64,000 nt of DNA from assembly GCF_013403245.1 (NCBI RefSeq), contig NZ_JACBNQ010000002.1:62001-126000 (forward strand), written 5' to 3'. The stretch's first letter is position 1; each line of letters opens with the position of its first letter. The stretch comes from Sedimentibacter hydroxybenzoicus DSM 7310. Lineage in GTDB: Bacteria > Bacillota > Clostridia > Tissierellales > Sedimentibacteraceae. Shown here piece after piece: positions 8,117 through 16,310 of this stretch. The notes under the pieces were generated by a model. That model did no database searches, was not told the DNA's origin, and saw only the letters and a list, made by a program, of their open reading frames with translations. A program made the position numbers and the translations under genes.

Positions 8117-9133
8117 ATGAAAAAGGTTTTACTTGGTAATACAGGTATGGAGGTATTTGTTTTAGGATTTGGCGGAATTCCGATCCAAAGAGTAAGTCAG
8201 GAAGAAGCGACTGAAATAATACTGGAATGCAGGGATAGAGGAATAAACTTTATTGATACGGCACAGGGATACACAATCAGTGAACAATATATAGGAAACG
8301 CCTTGAAAAAAGCAGGAAGAGAAAATTTTTACATAGCAACTAAAGCAATGTGTCATGATTATGATTCAATGAAGGCTGCCATAGAAAACAGCTTAAAATC
8401 TATGCAGTTGGATTATATAGACCTTTATCAGATACATAATGTAAGCAAAATGGAACAGCTTGATAAATCATTTTCAGAAAATGGTGCAATCAAGGCACTT
8501 TTAGAAGCAAAGGAAAAAGGCATAATAAAACATATCGGAATAACAGGGCATATAAAAGAGGTATTGCTGAAAGCAATCGAGCACGATGAAATAGAAACGA
8601 TTCAATTTCCTTACAATCCCGTTGAATCACAGGGAACAGAATTGTTTGAGCGAGCCTTGGCAAAGGGTATCGGAACGATTGCCATGAAACCGATGGCAGG
8701 CGGTGCGTTTACTAAACATAAACTGTCATTAAAATACATTGCTAACAGTAATTTAATTTCTGTTGCAATACCGGGAATGGACTCGGTAAAGCAGGTAGTA
8801 GAAAATGTATCTGCGGTTGAAAACCTGCAACCTCTGACACAAGAGGAAATGGACGAAATAAAGAATGAGGTTCAGGAGATTGGCAATAATTTCTGCAGAA
8901 GGTGCGGCTACTGTAAGCCATGTCCCGAGGGCATAGACATACCGTCGGTATTTATATTTGAAGGATACGTAACAAGATACAATCTGCCTGAATACGGCAA
9001 ATCAAGATACGATGCATTGCCTGTTAAGGCAACGGCATGCGTAAGATGCAGAAAATGCGAAAGAAAATGTCCGTACAATCTGCCAATAGTTGAAAAACTG
9101 AAGCATGCGGTTGAAACCTTTAAAAATTGTTGA
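8117..9133 (+). CDS. Aldo/keto reductase with C-terminal 4Fe-4S ferredoxin domain
   Basis: 338 residues. The N-terminal TIM barrel carries AKR active-site residues Asp47, Tyr52 (FIDTAQGYTISE) and Lys76 (IATKAM); the HN pair of YQIHNV completes the tetrad. The C-terminal 80 residues hold two cysteine clusters, FCRRCGYCKPCPEG and CVRCRKCERKCPYN, each able to bind a 4Fe-4S centre. This fused form is common in anaerobes and probably links NADPH or carbonyl reduction to ferredoxin-like electron carriers; the substrate is unknown. The ribosome site AGGAGGAAAG lies directly after the structured leader. It is the first gene of a unit with sdaAB, sdaAA and panB (27, -1 and 32 bases apart). Confidence 0.9.
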   Translation: MKKVLLGNTGMEVFVLGFGGIPIQRVSQEEATEIILECRDRGINFIDTAQGYTISEQYIGNALKKAGRENFYIATKAMCHDYDSMKAAIENSLKSMQLDYIDLYQIHNVSKMEQLDKSFSENGAIKALLEAKEKGIIKHIGITGHIKEVLLKAIEHDEIETIQFPYNPVESQGTELFERALAKGIGTIAMKPMAGGAFTKHKLSLKYIANSNLISVAIPGMDSVKQVVENVSAVENLQPLTQEEMDEIKNEVQEIGNNFCRRCGYCKPCPEGIDIPSVFIFEGYVTRYNLPEYGKSRYDALPVKATACVRCRKCERKCPYNLPIVEKLKHAVETFKNC

Positions 9134-9160
9134 TGAATTGAACTCTTTAAGGAGATAAGT

Positions 9161-9844
9161 ATGAGAGATTATGGTGTTTTTGATATTTTAGGACCAATAA
9201 TGATTGGACCGTCAAGTTCTCATACGGCAGGTGCCGCAAGACTGGCCAAGGTTGCGGGTATTATAGCCGGAGGAAATATCACAAAAGTAAGTTTTTTGCT
9301 GCACGGTTCCTTTGCAAAAACCTATAGGGGTCACGGAACAGATAAGGCATTAGTTGCCGGAGTATTAAATATGGACCCGTGGGATGAAAACTTAAAAGAT
9401 TCATTTAAGATTGCGGAAGAAAAAGGTATAGAGATAATATTTGCTGAGACAGACTTAGGTGATGTCCATCCAAATACAGTTAAGTTTATTATAACCAAGA
9501 TGGATGGAAGCATAACTGAAGTAATTGGCTCGTCCATAGGTGGAGGAAACATTACAGTAATTAACATAGATAGTCAGGTTGTGGAATTTACAGGGGAACG
9601 ACCTACAATACTTACAAGTCATAAGGATTTGCCGGGTGTTATATCAAAGATATCATCAATATTGTATGAAGAAAATATCAACATAGCAAATATGAGGGTT
9701 TTCAGAAGTCAAAAAGGAAAAATGCAGACGATGGCTTTAGAAACCGACAGCTTAATTTCCGAAGACTTGATGGATAAAATTAAAAATATAAAAGAAATAG
9801 AAAATGTTAAGTTTATAAATCCTCTCATGGAAGGAGGCAACTGA
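9161..9844 (+). CDS. sdaAB: L-serine dehydratase, iron-sulfur dependent, beta subunit
   Basis: 227 residues. Starts DYGVFDILGPIMIGPSSSHT, the SDH beta-chain signature in which PSSSHT helps bind substrate. It continues with FLLHGSFAKTYRGHGTDKAL, and the C-terminal third (about residues 148-220: GVISKISSILYEENINIANMRV) is an ACT domain, usually a small-molecule sensor. With the alpha subunit it deaminates L-serine to pyruvate and ammonia, using an oxygen-sensitive 4Fe-4S cluster. AAGGAG precedes the ATG. The stop overlaps the alpha-subunit ATG by one base, showing translational coupling. Confidence 0.95.
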   Translation: MRDYGVFDILGPIMIGPSSSHTAGAARLAKVAGIIAGGNITKVSFLLHGSFAKTYRGHGTDKALVAGVLNMDPWDENLKDSFKIAEEKGIEIIFAETDLGDVHPNTVKFIITKMDGSITEVIGSSIGGGNITVINIDSQVVEFTGERPTILTSHKDLPGVISKISSILYEENINIANMRVFRSQKGKMQTMALETDSLISEDLMDKIKNIKEIENVKFINPLMEGGN

Positions 9845-10719
9845 TGTTTGTTTCAACCGGTGGTGAATTAATAGATATATGCAGTTTGGAAGATACACCC
9901 ATATGGGAATATACCATAAGGGAAGAAATGGAGAAGTCCGAATTAACCAGAGTAGATGTCATTGAGAAAATGAGAAAAAATCTTCATGTAATGCTGAGCT
10001 CGTCCATGCTTGCTCAGGAAAAGGAAATTAAATCAGTGAGCGGACTTATAGGAGGAGATGCATATAAGCTTCGAAAATATGCGGACAGAGGAAACACGTT
10101 GACAGGCAGCTTCATGGTAAGAGCAATGGCAAGTGCATTATCTTCTTCAGAAGTAAATGCAGCAATGGGTAGAATAGTTGCAAGTCCCACAGCCGGTTCA
10201 TGCGGTATTTTGCCTGCTGTTATTATATCTGCGGCAGAAATGTTAAATAAAAATGAAGATGATATGATCAATGCATTGTTTACCGCTTCGGGAGTCGGAA
10301 TAATAATAGCAAAAAATGCAACATTAGCAGGTGCCGAAGGAGGTTGTCAGGCAGAATGCGGTTCAGCTGCAGCAATGGGCTCCGCGGCGGTCGTAGAAAT
10401 GATGGGAGGAACTCCGGCTCAGGCATTAAATGCTGCAGCAATGGTTTTAAAAAACATACTCGGGCTCGTTTGTGATCCTGTTGCAGGCCTAGTGGAGGTT
10501 CCCTGTGCTAAGAGAAACTATGCAGGAACAGTCAGTGCCCTTACTACGGCAGATGTAGCCATGGCAGGAGTGGAAAGCAAGATACCCTTTGATGAAGTAG
10601 TGTGGGCCATGAGCAAAGTAGGCAGACAGCTTCCGCCTGAATTGAGAGAAACGGCACAAGGCGGAATTGCCGTAACACCTACCGGATTAAAATTAAAAAA
10701 AGAAATATTTGGGCAATAG
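9844..10719 (+). CDS. sdaAA: L-serine dehydratase, iron-sulfur dependent, alpha subunit
   Basis: 291 residues, the usual length for the separate alpha chain. Cluster-ligand regions are visible: TAGSCGILPA, EGGCQAECGSAAAMG and VCDPVAGLVEVPC, the three conserved cysteine blocks of the family. It is the catalytic half of SdaA and works with the beta chain encoded immediately upstream (TGATG overlap). Serine catabolism to pyruvate fits an amino-acid-fermenting anaerobe, and the neighbouring glyA at the left edge could supply serine from glycine. Nothing is missing. Confidence 0.95.
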   Translation: MFVSTGGELIDICSLEDTPIWEYTIREEMEKSELTRVDVIEKMRKNLHVMLSSSMLAQEKEIKSVSGLIGGDAYKLRKYADRGNTLTGSFMVRAMASALSSSEVNAAMGRIVASPTAGSCGILPAVIISAAEMLNKNEDDMINALFTASGVGIIIAKNATLAGAEGGCQAECGSAAAMGSAAVVEMMGGTPAQALNAAAMVLKNILGLVCDPVAGLVEVPCAKRNYAGTVSALTTADVAMAGVESKIPFDEVVWAMSKVGRQLPPELRETAQGGIAVTPTGLKLKKEIFGQ

Positions 10720-10751
10720 CCTTTAACACAATAAATATATGGAGGGGACAG

Positions 10752-11615
10752 ATGAAAAAGAAAACAATTTTAGATTTGTACAAAATGAAGGAAACGGGAG
10801 AAAAGGCAGTCTGGATGACTGCATACGACAGTTGCTTTGCTTCTTATGCCGAAAAGGCAGGAATGGATATGATATTGGTAGGTGATTCAATGGGAATGAT
10901 AGTATACGGTTATGAAGGAACAATTCCCGTTACCATGGATATGAGCATAAACCACTGTCAGGCAGTAAGAAGAGGAGCACCAAATACATACATAATAGGT
11001 GATATGCCTTTCGGATCTTATCACGAAAGCGTGGAGGATGCTGTAAGAAATGCTGTTCGTTTCATGAAAGAAGGAGATGTAGATGCAATTAAGCTTGAAG
11101 GAGGAGTTGCCGTAGCAGATAAAATAAAAGCAATTTCACAGGCAGGAATAGTTGTATTCGGTCACGTAGGATTAACGCCTCAAAGTTCGGCTTCAATGGG
11201 CGGATTTAAGGCACAGGGCAGGACGACAGACAGCGCACGAAACGTTATAAAGGACGCCATAGCCGTATATGAGGCAGGTGCGCGCGTAGTTTTATTGGAA
11301 GGAGTACCCGAAGAGGTATGCAGTTTTGTACATAAGATTCTCCCAATACCTGTTTATGGAATAGGTGCAGGTGCAGATACGGACGGACAGGTGCTGGTTA
11401 TCGGGGATGCCTTAGGTATGTTTGAAGCATTCACTCCTAAGTTCTCAAAAAAATATGCTGAAATTGCGAAAATAGCGACAGAAGGCTTCACTGAATACAT
11501 AAAAGAAGTAAGAGAAGGTTCATTTCCCGCTCCTGAGCACAAATATAAAATTTCCGGAGACATAAAGGATTTCGAAAAGCTTTTCAAGGAAATTGAAGAC
11601 GAATTTAATAAATAA
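10752..11615 (+). CDS. panB: 3-methyl-2-oxobutanoate hydroxymethyltransferase
   Basis: 287 residues. PanB transfers a hydroxymethyl group from methylene-tetrahydrofolate to ketoisovalerate, the first step of pantothenate synthesis, as a Mg-dependent TIM barrel. Signature blocks: WMTAYDS, VGDSMGMIVYGYEGT (metal Asp), IGDMPFGSYH (second metal Asp), IKLEGG, GHVGLTPQ, VVLLEGVP and IPVYGIGAGADTDGQVLV. GGAGGGGAC lies before the ATG. No panC or panD follows, which is unusual since they normally cluster. The folate one-carbon link with glyA and serine use next door may be why it sits here. Confidence 0.94.
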   Translation: MKKKTILDLYKMKETGEKAVWMTAYDSCFASYAEKAGMDMILVGDSMGMIVYGYEGTIPVTMDMSINHCQAVRRGAPNTYIIGDMPFGSYHESVEDAVRNAVRFMKEGDVDAIKLEGGVAVADKIKAISQAGIVVFGHVGLTPQSSASMGGFKAQGRTTDSARNVIKDAIAVYEAGARVVLLEGVPEEVCSFVHKILPIPVYGIGAGADTDGQVLVIGDALGMFEAFTPKFSKKYAEIAKIATEGFTEYIKEVREGSFPAPEHKYKISGDIKDFEKLFKEIEDEFNK

Positions 11616-11624
11616 TTATTACAC

Positions 11625-11650
11625 GGACCTCATAACGGAGGTCCTTTTAT
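11625..11650 (+). terminator. Rho-independent terminator after panB
   Basis: GGACCTC, a short loop and GGAGGTCC followed by TTTTAT, ten bases after the panB stop. Confidence 0.85.
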
Positions 11651-11680
11651 ATGTCATCCCGAGCGGAAGCGAAAAAATCC
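11651..11680. repeat. Third copy of the TGTCAT-type dispersed repeat
   Basis: ATGTCATCCCGAGCGGAAGC followed by GAAAAAATCC matches the left arm of the repeat at 1436-1512. The right arm is missing. From here to 11863 I see no gene; a short open frame across it has no ribosome site or recognisable content. Confidence 0.45.
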
Positions 11681-11863
11681 ATAAAATGTGTTTTTTTATA
11701 TTAAAAAAAGCTGTAAAGCATATAAATATATACTTGTTATATTGACAAAACTTCATATTAAATATAAAATTGTTTCATTAGGAAATTCCAAGTTAGGGCT
11801 GCTTCAACTTTTGAGGCTGTTCGAGCTGGGTTCTATACGGTGGCATTTGAAAATTTTATACAT

Positions 11864-11905
11864 GGAGAGGTATCGAAGTGGTCATAACGGGGCTGACTCG
11901 AAATC
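11864..11905 (+). pseudogene. 5' half of a tRNA-Ser, interrupted at the anticodon arm
   Basis: GGAGAGG (acceptor arm) is followed by TATCGAAGTGGTCATAACG (D arm) and CTGACTCGAAATC (anticodon loop, CGA anticodon), identical in the last two parts to the intact tRNA-Ser at 12056. The sequence then diverges and cannot complete the anticodon stem, variable arm or T arm. The acceptor stem differs from the intact gene, so this is a second tRNA-Ser gene cut at the anticodon arm, probably an attachment-site remnant. The 150 bp between the two copies holds no gene. Confidence 0.65.
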
Positions 11906-12055
11906 CACTCGGTCAGTTGCCTTGATAATGCCGGAAACCCTTGAGTTTCCGTGGGTTTGCGGGATTTTGAAAATTTAGTGTTTTAGCGATTTCTACGGTT
12001 TTTCTACACTTTGCCTTGACTTCTACGCGGGGCTTGGTGTATTAAAATAAAATAT

Positions 12056-12144
12056 GGAGGCGTATCGAAGTGGTCATAACGAGCCTGACTCGAAATCAGG
12101 TTGTCCTCACGGGCACGTGAGTTCGAATCTCACCGCCTCCGCCA
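12056..12144 (+). tRNA. tRNA-Ser (anticodon CGA)
   Basis: Complete class II tRNA: acceptor GGAGGCG/CGCCTCC, D arm, anticodon stem CCTGA/TCAGG with loop CTCGAAA (anticodon CGA, reads UCG), a long variable arm, T loop GTTCGAATC, and encoded GCCA at the 3' end. It marks the switch from AT-rich chromosome to the G+C-richer ICE. Confidence 0.95.
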
Positions 12145-12304
12145 AAAACAAAAGGTAAAAAAGATTTATCGGTCTCAAAGCCAGTAAATCCACGCCTTTC
12201 GAGGGCTTTCACTGTGAAAAGTGGAAGCTCTTTTTTCGTAGATTTATTGGGGTAAAAGCTTCACTCTGACGGGGCTTGAACCCGCAAGTAAAAGCATTCA
12301 GGAG

Positions 12305-12473
12305 TGGCGCCCTTTTTCAGGGGACAGCATAATTTAAAAGGGCGCTACCCAAAATCAAATCAAATAGCAAAATTGAACTGCCAAAGGGCGCTGATTTTAC
12401 GGCTGATTAAAAGCCGGTTGAAGTCAGCGCCCTTTTTGCGTTCACCAATTGCATGGCAAAGTAGCGCCCTTTT
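12305..12473. repeat. Cluster of AGCGCCCTTTT repeats in the non-coding ICE left end
   Basis: The motif GCGCCCTTTT or its complement occurs five times: near 12307, 12336 (inverted), 12383 (inverted), 12426 and 12464. They form two long hairpins, TGGCGCCCTTTT/AAAAGGGCGCTA (12305-12316/12336-12347) and AAAGGGCGCTGA/TCAGCGCCCTTT (12383-12394/12424-12435). The 433 bp from 12145 to 12577 contain no convincing gene. This looks like recombinase arm sites, an attenuator, or tandem terminators. Confidence 0.55.
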
Positions 12474-12507
12474 TTATTCCCCCTAAAAACAGAAAAGAAA
12501 ATACTTA

Positions 12508-12556
12508 AGAGCCGGAGAAACGGGCGTGAAAGCGTCTTCATTCTCCGGCTCTTTTT
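12508..12556 (+). terminator. Strong terminator hairpin before the first ICE gene
   Basis: AGAGCCGGAGAA (12508-12519) pairs perfectly with TTCTCCGGCTCT (12541-12552) and is followed by a T run. It could insulate the ICE genes from transcription across the chromosome junction, or act as an attenuator. Confidence 0.8.
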
Positions 12557-12577
12557 GCGTTTTCGGAAAGGAGAACC

Positions 12578-12808
12578 ATGCTGGTACGATACAAGAAAAA
12601 TAAGAAAAATGCCTGTTACGATTCGAACAACCTTATAACAACAGGCAGGATACAGCCGGAGGAACGTCCTCGCGGTCCGTTCAAAAGCTGCGCGGGCTGC
12701 CCATATCCCTCCCACGGTTTCATCTGCTACAGCTCGGAGGGCGATTGCCTGAGAAACGATATAAATAAGATCCACCGAAAAAACAGAAAGGAAGAAAGCC
12801 GATGTTAG
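12578..12808 (+). CDS. Small cysteine-containing hypothetical protein
   Basis: 76 residues, basic at the N-terminus (MLVRYKKNKKNACYD) with CAGCPYPSHGFICYSSEGDC in the middle, a possible metal-binding cluster. GGAAAGGAGAACC precedes the ATG. The stop overlaps the start of the first ArdA-like gene by seven bases, supporting translation as the first gene of that operon. Function unknown; I recognise no domain. Confidence 0.55.
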   Translation: MLVRYKKNKKNACYDSNNLITTGRIQPEERPRGPFKSCAGCPYPSHGFICYSSEGDCLRNDINKIHRKNRKEESRC

Positions 12809-13986
12809 AAATGAAACTGCGAAAGCGTGATGCTCCCTCCTATCGCACGGCGGTCATCACCTTTCCAGCCAATGAGCCGGACTTGCAGAAAGCGATGGAT
12901 GAAATCGGCGTTGGTATCACAACGGAAAAACTGTGCGTGGTCGATGCTGTCCAGAACGAGGATAAGGGATTGCAGGCTTTGATCGGAACGCTGGTCAATG
13001 CCGATGAGGTTCAATATCTCGCCAAGAGAATGGACAGCTTTGATAAAAACGAGCTGCACACCTTTTATGCGGCGGCAGAGCAGGAAAAGCTGACCGAGGT
13101 CAAAGACCTTATTAATCTCAGCTTCAACCTTCACTGCTACGCACTGATATCCGACTTCTCGGATATCTCCGCTGTCGGGCAGAGATACGAGCTCTGCCGG
13201 AGAACGGCAATCCCCATGGACGAGATGAAGAACACAGATTTTGAGTCTATAGGAAAAATGCTCTTAAGCAGCGGCAAAGGAATAGTTACAACCTATGGCG
13301 TTTTGTACCCTACCGGCAACACACCAGAACAGGTATATAACGGTGAGCAATTTCCTGAGTATCACTGGCGCAGTGATGATGCGGCGACAGTTACCCTGGA
13401 ATCCGGCGATTACCACAGCGGCGTCAAATATGAATACCTCTACCTGCCCTGCTGGGAGGTGGAGATAGAAAAGGCGGTCAATCGCCTGGGACTGAGTTCG
13501 CCTGAATCATGTGCCACTCATCTGGACTGCGAAAGCATGAGCGAACAGGTCCATCAAATCTTCACAGAGGACTATCCTCTGTGCAAGCACCTGTACACAC
13601 TTAACAATCTGGCAAGGAGCTATACAGGTTTTGATGAACAGGCGCGGAATGATTTTCACGCCATTGTTGAGATAGCACAGCCCAAAACACCGGAGGATGT
13701 AGTAGTGCTTGCGGATAACTTCTATGAATTCACCGTGGTGCCTGGACTTAAAACGCCTACGGAATATGGCAGATACATGATCATAGACTCCGGCCACTAC
13801 GATTTTGATGAGAATCTGGAGGAATACATTGATTTCAAGGGATATGGAGAACACCGTATCCAAAGAGAAAACGGTAGCTTCACCGATTATGGCTACATCG
13901 CATACCGGGGCTGCACGCCTGCTGTGGAGGAACTGCTCCGCCAAAATGATTCACAGAGCATGGAGATGGGAGGAATGCAGCTATGA
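12802..13986 (+). CDS. ardA: ArdA-like antirestriction protein 1
   Basis: 394 residues, acidic throughout (DNA-mimic character), with the ArdA-like pattern EYIDFKGYGEHRIQRENG..TDYGYIAYRG near the C-terminus. ArdA proteins mimic bent B-DNA and block type I restriction enzymes, protecting incoming conjugative DNA. The N-terminal ~180 residues resemble the repeated unit found in ICE ArdA relatives. AAGGAAGAAAGCC precedes the ATG. It overlaps the next ArdA-like gene by four bases, and its last codons (ATGGGAGGAATG) also supply the ribosome site for that gene. The protein ends SMEMGGMQL, a Met/Gly tail shared with other ICE proteins here. Confidence 0.75.
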   Translation: MLEMKLRKRDAPSYRTAVITFPANEPDLQKAMDEIGVGITTEKLCVVDAVQNEDKGLQALIGTLVNADEVQYLAKRMDSFDKNELHTFYAAAEQEKLTEVKDLINLSFNLHCYALISDFSDISAVGQRYELCRRTAIPMDEMKNTDFESIGKMLLSSGKGIVTTYGVLYPTGNTPEQVYNGEQFPEYHWRSDDAATVTLESGDYHSGVKYEYLYLPCWEVEIEKAVNRLGLSSPESCATHLDCESMSEQVHQIFTEDYPLCKHLYTLNNLARSYTGFDEQARNDFHAIVEIAQPKTPEDVVVLADNFYEFTVVPGLKTPTEYGRYMIIDSGHYDFDENLEEYIDFKGYGEHRIQRENGSFTDYGYIAYRGCTPAVEELLRQNDSQSMEMGGMQL

Positions 13987-14591
13987 TTACACTTCATCTG
14001 ACCCGCGCTGATGATTATGAGGGCGTGTATCTGCCGCTGCCGACCAGTCCCGCGGAGATTGGCGAAGCATGGGCCGCTCTGGACAATATCAGCGATGACG
14101 TTGCCTCCACCCGCATTGTCGGGGCGGTCAGCAATGTATGGGGCATCAGCCAGTACCTGAAAAATACCGATGTAAACGGCTCCGGACAATTTGAAAAACT
14201 GAACCGAATCGCGGAAATCACCGGTGGCTTGGACCGTGACGAGTGCCGCATATTTGAAGGCGCTCTGAACGCCGAGTCCGTGAGCAGCTTGGATGATGTA
14301 ATCGCCATCGGAGAACGGCTGGATCACTATCTGCTGATTCCAGAAACAAGTACAGACCGTGAGCTGGGCGTTTACCTTGTGGAAACGGGTGTGATGCCCT
14401 TTGACGAGGACGTCCAGCCCTATCTGGACTATACGAAAATCGGCATTGAGTATTATGCCAATCATGGCGGCGCTTACACGGCTGGAGGTTATGTTCTAAG
14501 GCGTGACAGCGCGGAGCAGGAATTGCAGGACATTGTCGACGCCCACCAGGACGGGCAGCCACTTGGCGGTATGAAAATGGGAGGTATGTAA
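13983..14591 (+). CDS. ArdA-like antirestriction protein 2
   Basis: 202 residues, acidic, with the same ArdA-type organisation as the neighbours: VGAVSNVWGISQYL, GGLDRDECRIFEGAL, then ELGVYLVETGVMPFDEDV and DYTKIGIEYYANHGG..TAGGYVLRRD, close to the canonical ArdA C-terminal half. Translationally coupled to the gene before it (ATGA overlap). Likely acts in the new host cytosol against restriction. Ends PLGGMKMGGM, the clearest case of the shared tail. Its final codons ATGGGAGGTATG also serve as the ribosome site for the next gene. Confidence 0.72.
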   Translation: MITLHLTRADDYEGVYLPLPTSPAEIGEAWAALDNISDDVASTRIVGAVSNVWGISQYLKNTDVNGSGQFEKLNRIAEITGGLDRDECRIFEGALNAESVSSLDDVIAIGERLDHYLLIPETSTDRELGVYLVETGVMPFDEDVQPYLDYTKIGIEYYANHGGAYTAGGYVLRRDSAEQELQDIVDAHQDGQPLGGMKMGGM

Positions 14592-14592
14592 T

Positions 14593-15819
14593 TTGGATAA
14601 AGTAACATTTTTTGAGCTGGAAATCAGCCGCCCCGGTTTGTTTAGGGCGGGGACATCGGCAACGGGTTCTCTTCCTGCAACCCCATATGAGTTGAGGGAT
14701 CTGTTAGAGAAAGCCCGTATCACTGATGAAAGACTCATCTACTCTATAGAGATTCTGGACAGTAAGCTGGACTATCTGCCTCAGTTTATCAGTTCAAGTA
14801 CAAATCTCTATGAGCTGAACCATCTGGCCAAACGTCTGGCATCCCTCAGTCAATGGGAGTTGGATTGCTTTGAGGGTATGGTGATGATGGATGCAATTCA
14901 AACCGAGTATGCGCCTATCACAGTGGAACGGCTCATTAACATGACCCACAGCATGAGCGACTGCTAGGTCGTCTACGAAGCACATGACGACAGGACGCTC
15001 GGCAAGTTTTATGCCGATAACGACTTTGTGCCGAAGCTCGAAGGTGTGCCGGATGAGGTTTACTCTTGTTTGGATTTTGAAAAAATCGGCAAAGAAATGC
15101 GTGAGGGCGAGGGCGGTGTCTTTACTCCCCATGGCTATGTGCTCCAAAATGGAGAGATTGCAAAGACCTATCAGAGCGGTGATGCGATCCCGCTGGAGAA
15201 TCCCGACTACACCATACTGCTGTCCATCGGCAAGGGCTATTTTAACGATCCTGAATACGACAATGACCTGACCGTGCAGCTTAAGCTTCCCGCCGATGAT
15301 GCGGTCGTTTCCCAAGCGGTAGAGACTGTGGGGGCGGCCTCCTTGCGGGAATGCACCTTCTATGTGGAGGACTGCCTCGCTCCGAGTCTCGCTGAACTGA
15401 TAACCGATGAGCTCAATGAATGCGATGGCGGTATCACAGTGGTCGATGCGCTTGCGGAGCTGCTTCACAAGCTCGACCGTGAGGGGCGGCTTCCCGTCTA
15501 TAAGGCAATGCTGGAGGCAGGGCCCAAAGACCTTACGCTGGACGAAGCGGCGGATCTCGCGGAGCAAGCGGTGGATGTTCAGCTTCTGCGGGAAATTGTC
15601 TCTCCGCTGGAATATGCCAGGGCAGAGCTCGCAAAGCACGATATCCCGCTAAAGGGTGTTCTGCTTGCGAACAGGGACCTCCAACACTATGGGCAGAAGT
15701 TGATGGAGTCGCACGGTGCGTCCTGCACCGGCTACGGTATCCTCCTCACGCCGGAGGGCATGACCATGGAGCAATGCCTGGCACGCCCTGAACCAAGCCG
15801 CGGCATGGAGATGAAATAG
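14593..15819 (+). pseudogene. ArdA-like gene 3, split by an in-frame amber codon
   Basis: A TTG start at 14593 opens a frame interrupted only by TAG at 14965-14967 (SDC-stop-VVYEA) and then open in the same frame to 15819. Together the parts would encode 408 residues, matching the length of the first ArdA-like gene. A single CAG-to-TAG change explains it. The second part contains ArdA-like GEGGVFTPHGYVLQNGE. It ends PSRGMEMK, again the shared tail. If the stop is real, either a 124-residue fragment, or a C-terminal piece from an internal start such as ATG at 15028, may be made. A sequencing error is possible. Acidic composition is kept on both sides, so decay is recent. Confidence 0.7.
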
Positions 15820-15893
15820 CGGAATCTTTGTATTTGGTATAGCTATTCCCTAAAAACTGTGGCATTGTGTTGTGCTTGAAGGAGGTGCATAGA

Positions 15894-16181
15894 ATGGAGC
15901 AATGGAAAGAATCCCTGCAGACTGCAATGGACGAGCGCTTTGACGCAGCCTTTGTGGAGCTGGCAAAATCCAACGCAGATGTCAGAGAAGCTGTCAAACA
16001 GCAACTGGATGCATCGGTGCTGGTAAAAGATCATCCGAAGTACGACGAGGAACTGAAACAACTGGTGGATTCATACTTTGAAGCCATGCAGCTACTGCTT
16101 GGTGAATATCTACAGCATCTATACATTCAGGGTGCCAAGGACTGCGTAACAGTTTTAAGAGAGTTCGGGATCATCAAGTAG
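15894..16181 (+). CDS. Small helical hypothetical protein
   Basis: 95 residues, beginning MEQWKESLQTAMDERFDAAF, almost entirely helical with alternating charges and a C-terminal LREFGIIK. GAAGGAGGTGCATAGA before the ATG fixes this start nine codons inside a longer frame. It resembles small DUF6809-type proteins of Clostridia ICEs, but I hold that name loosely. A terminator follows at 16222. Confidence 0.6.
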   Translation: MEQWKESLQTAMDERFDAAFVELAKSNADVREAVKQQLDASVLVKDHPKYDEELKQLVDSYFEAMQLLLGEYLQHLYIQGAKDCVTVLREFGIIK

Positions 16182-16221
16182 CACAGACAATCACGTCTGT
16201 GGTTTTTAGACCCAAAATCAA

Positions 16222-16261
16222 AACAGGGCCGTTTCCCCAACAGGATTCGGCCTTGTTTTTT
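16222..16261 (+). terminator. Rho-independent terminator
   Basis: AACAGGGCCG (16222-16231) and CGGCCTTGTT (16248-16257) followed by TTTT, separating the ArdA operon from the next gene pair. Confidence 0.8.
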
Positions 16262-16310
16262 GTGCCCTTTTTGCCTTCCTTTCCGGGGAAACGACCGGAA
16301 AGGAGCAGCC

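Noticed and set aside
11688-11978. 96-codon frame after panB
   Set aside because: No ribosome site, no recognisable content, and it overlaps the tRNA-Ser remnant.
14965-14967. Amber codon read as pyrrolysine
   Set aside because: ArdA-like proteins are not known to use pyrrolysine and a single C-to-T change explains the codon.
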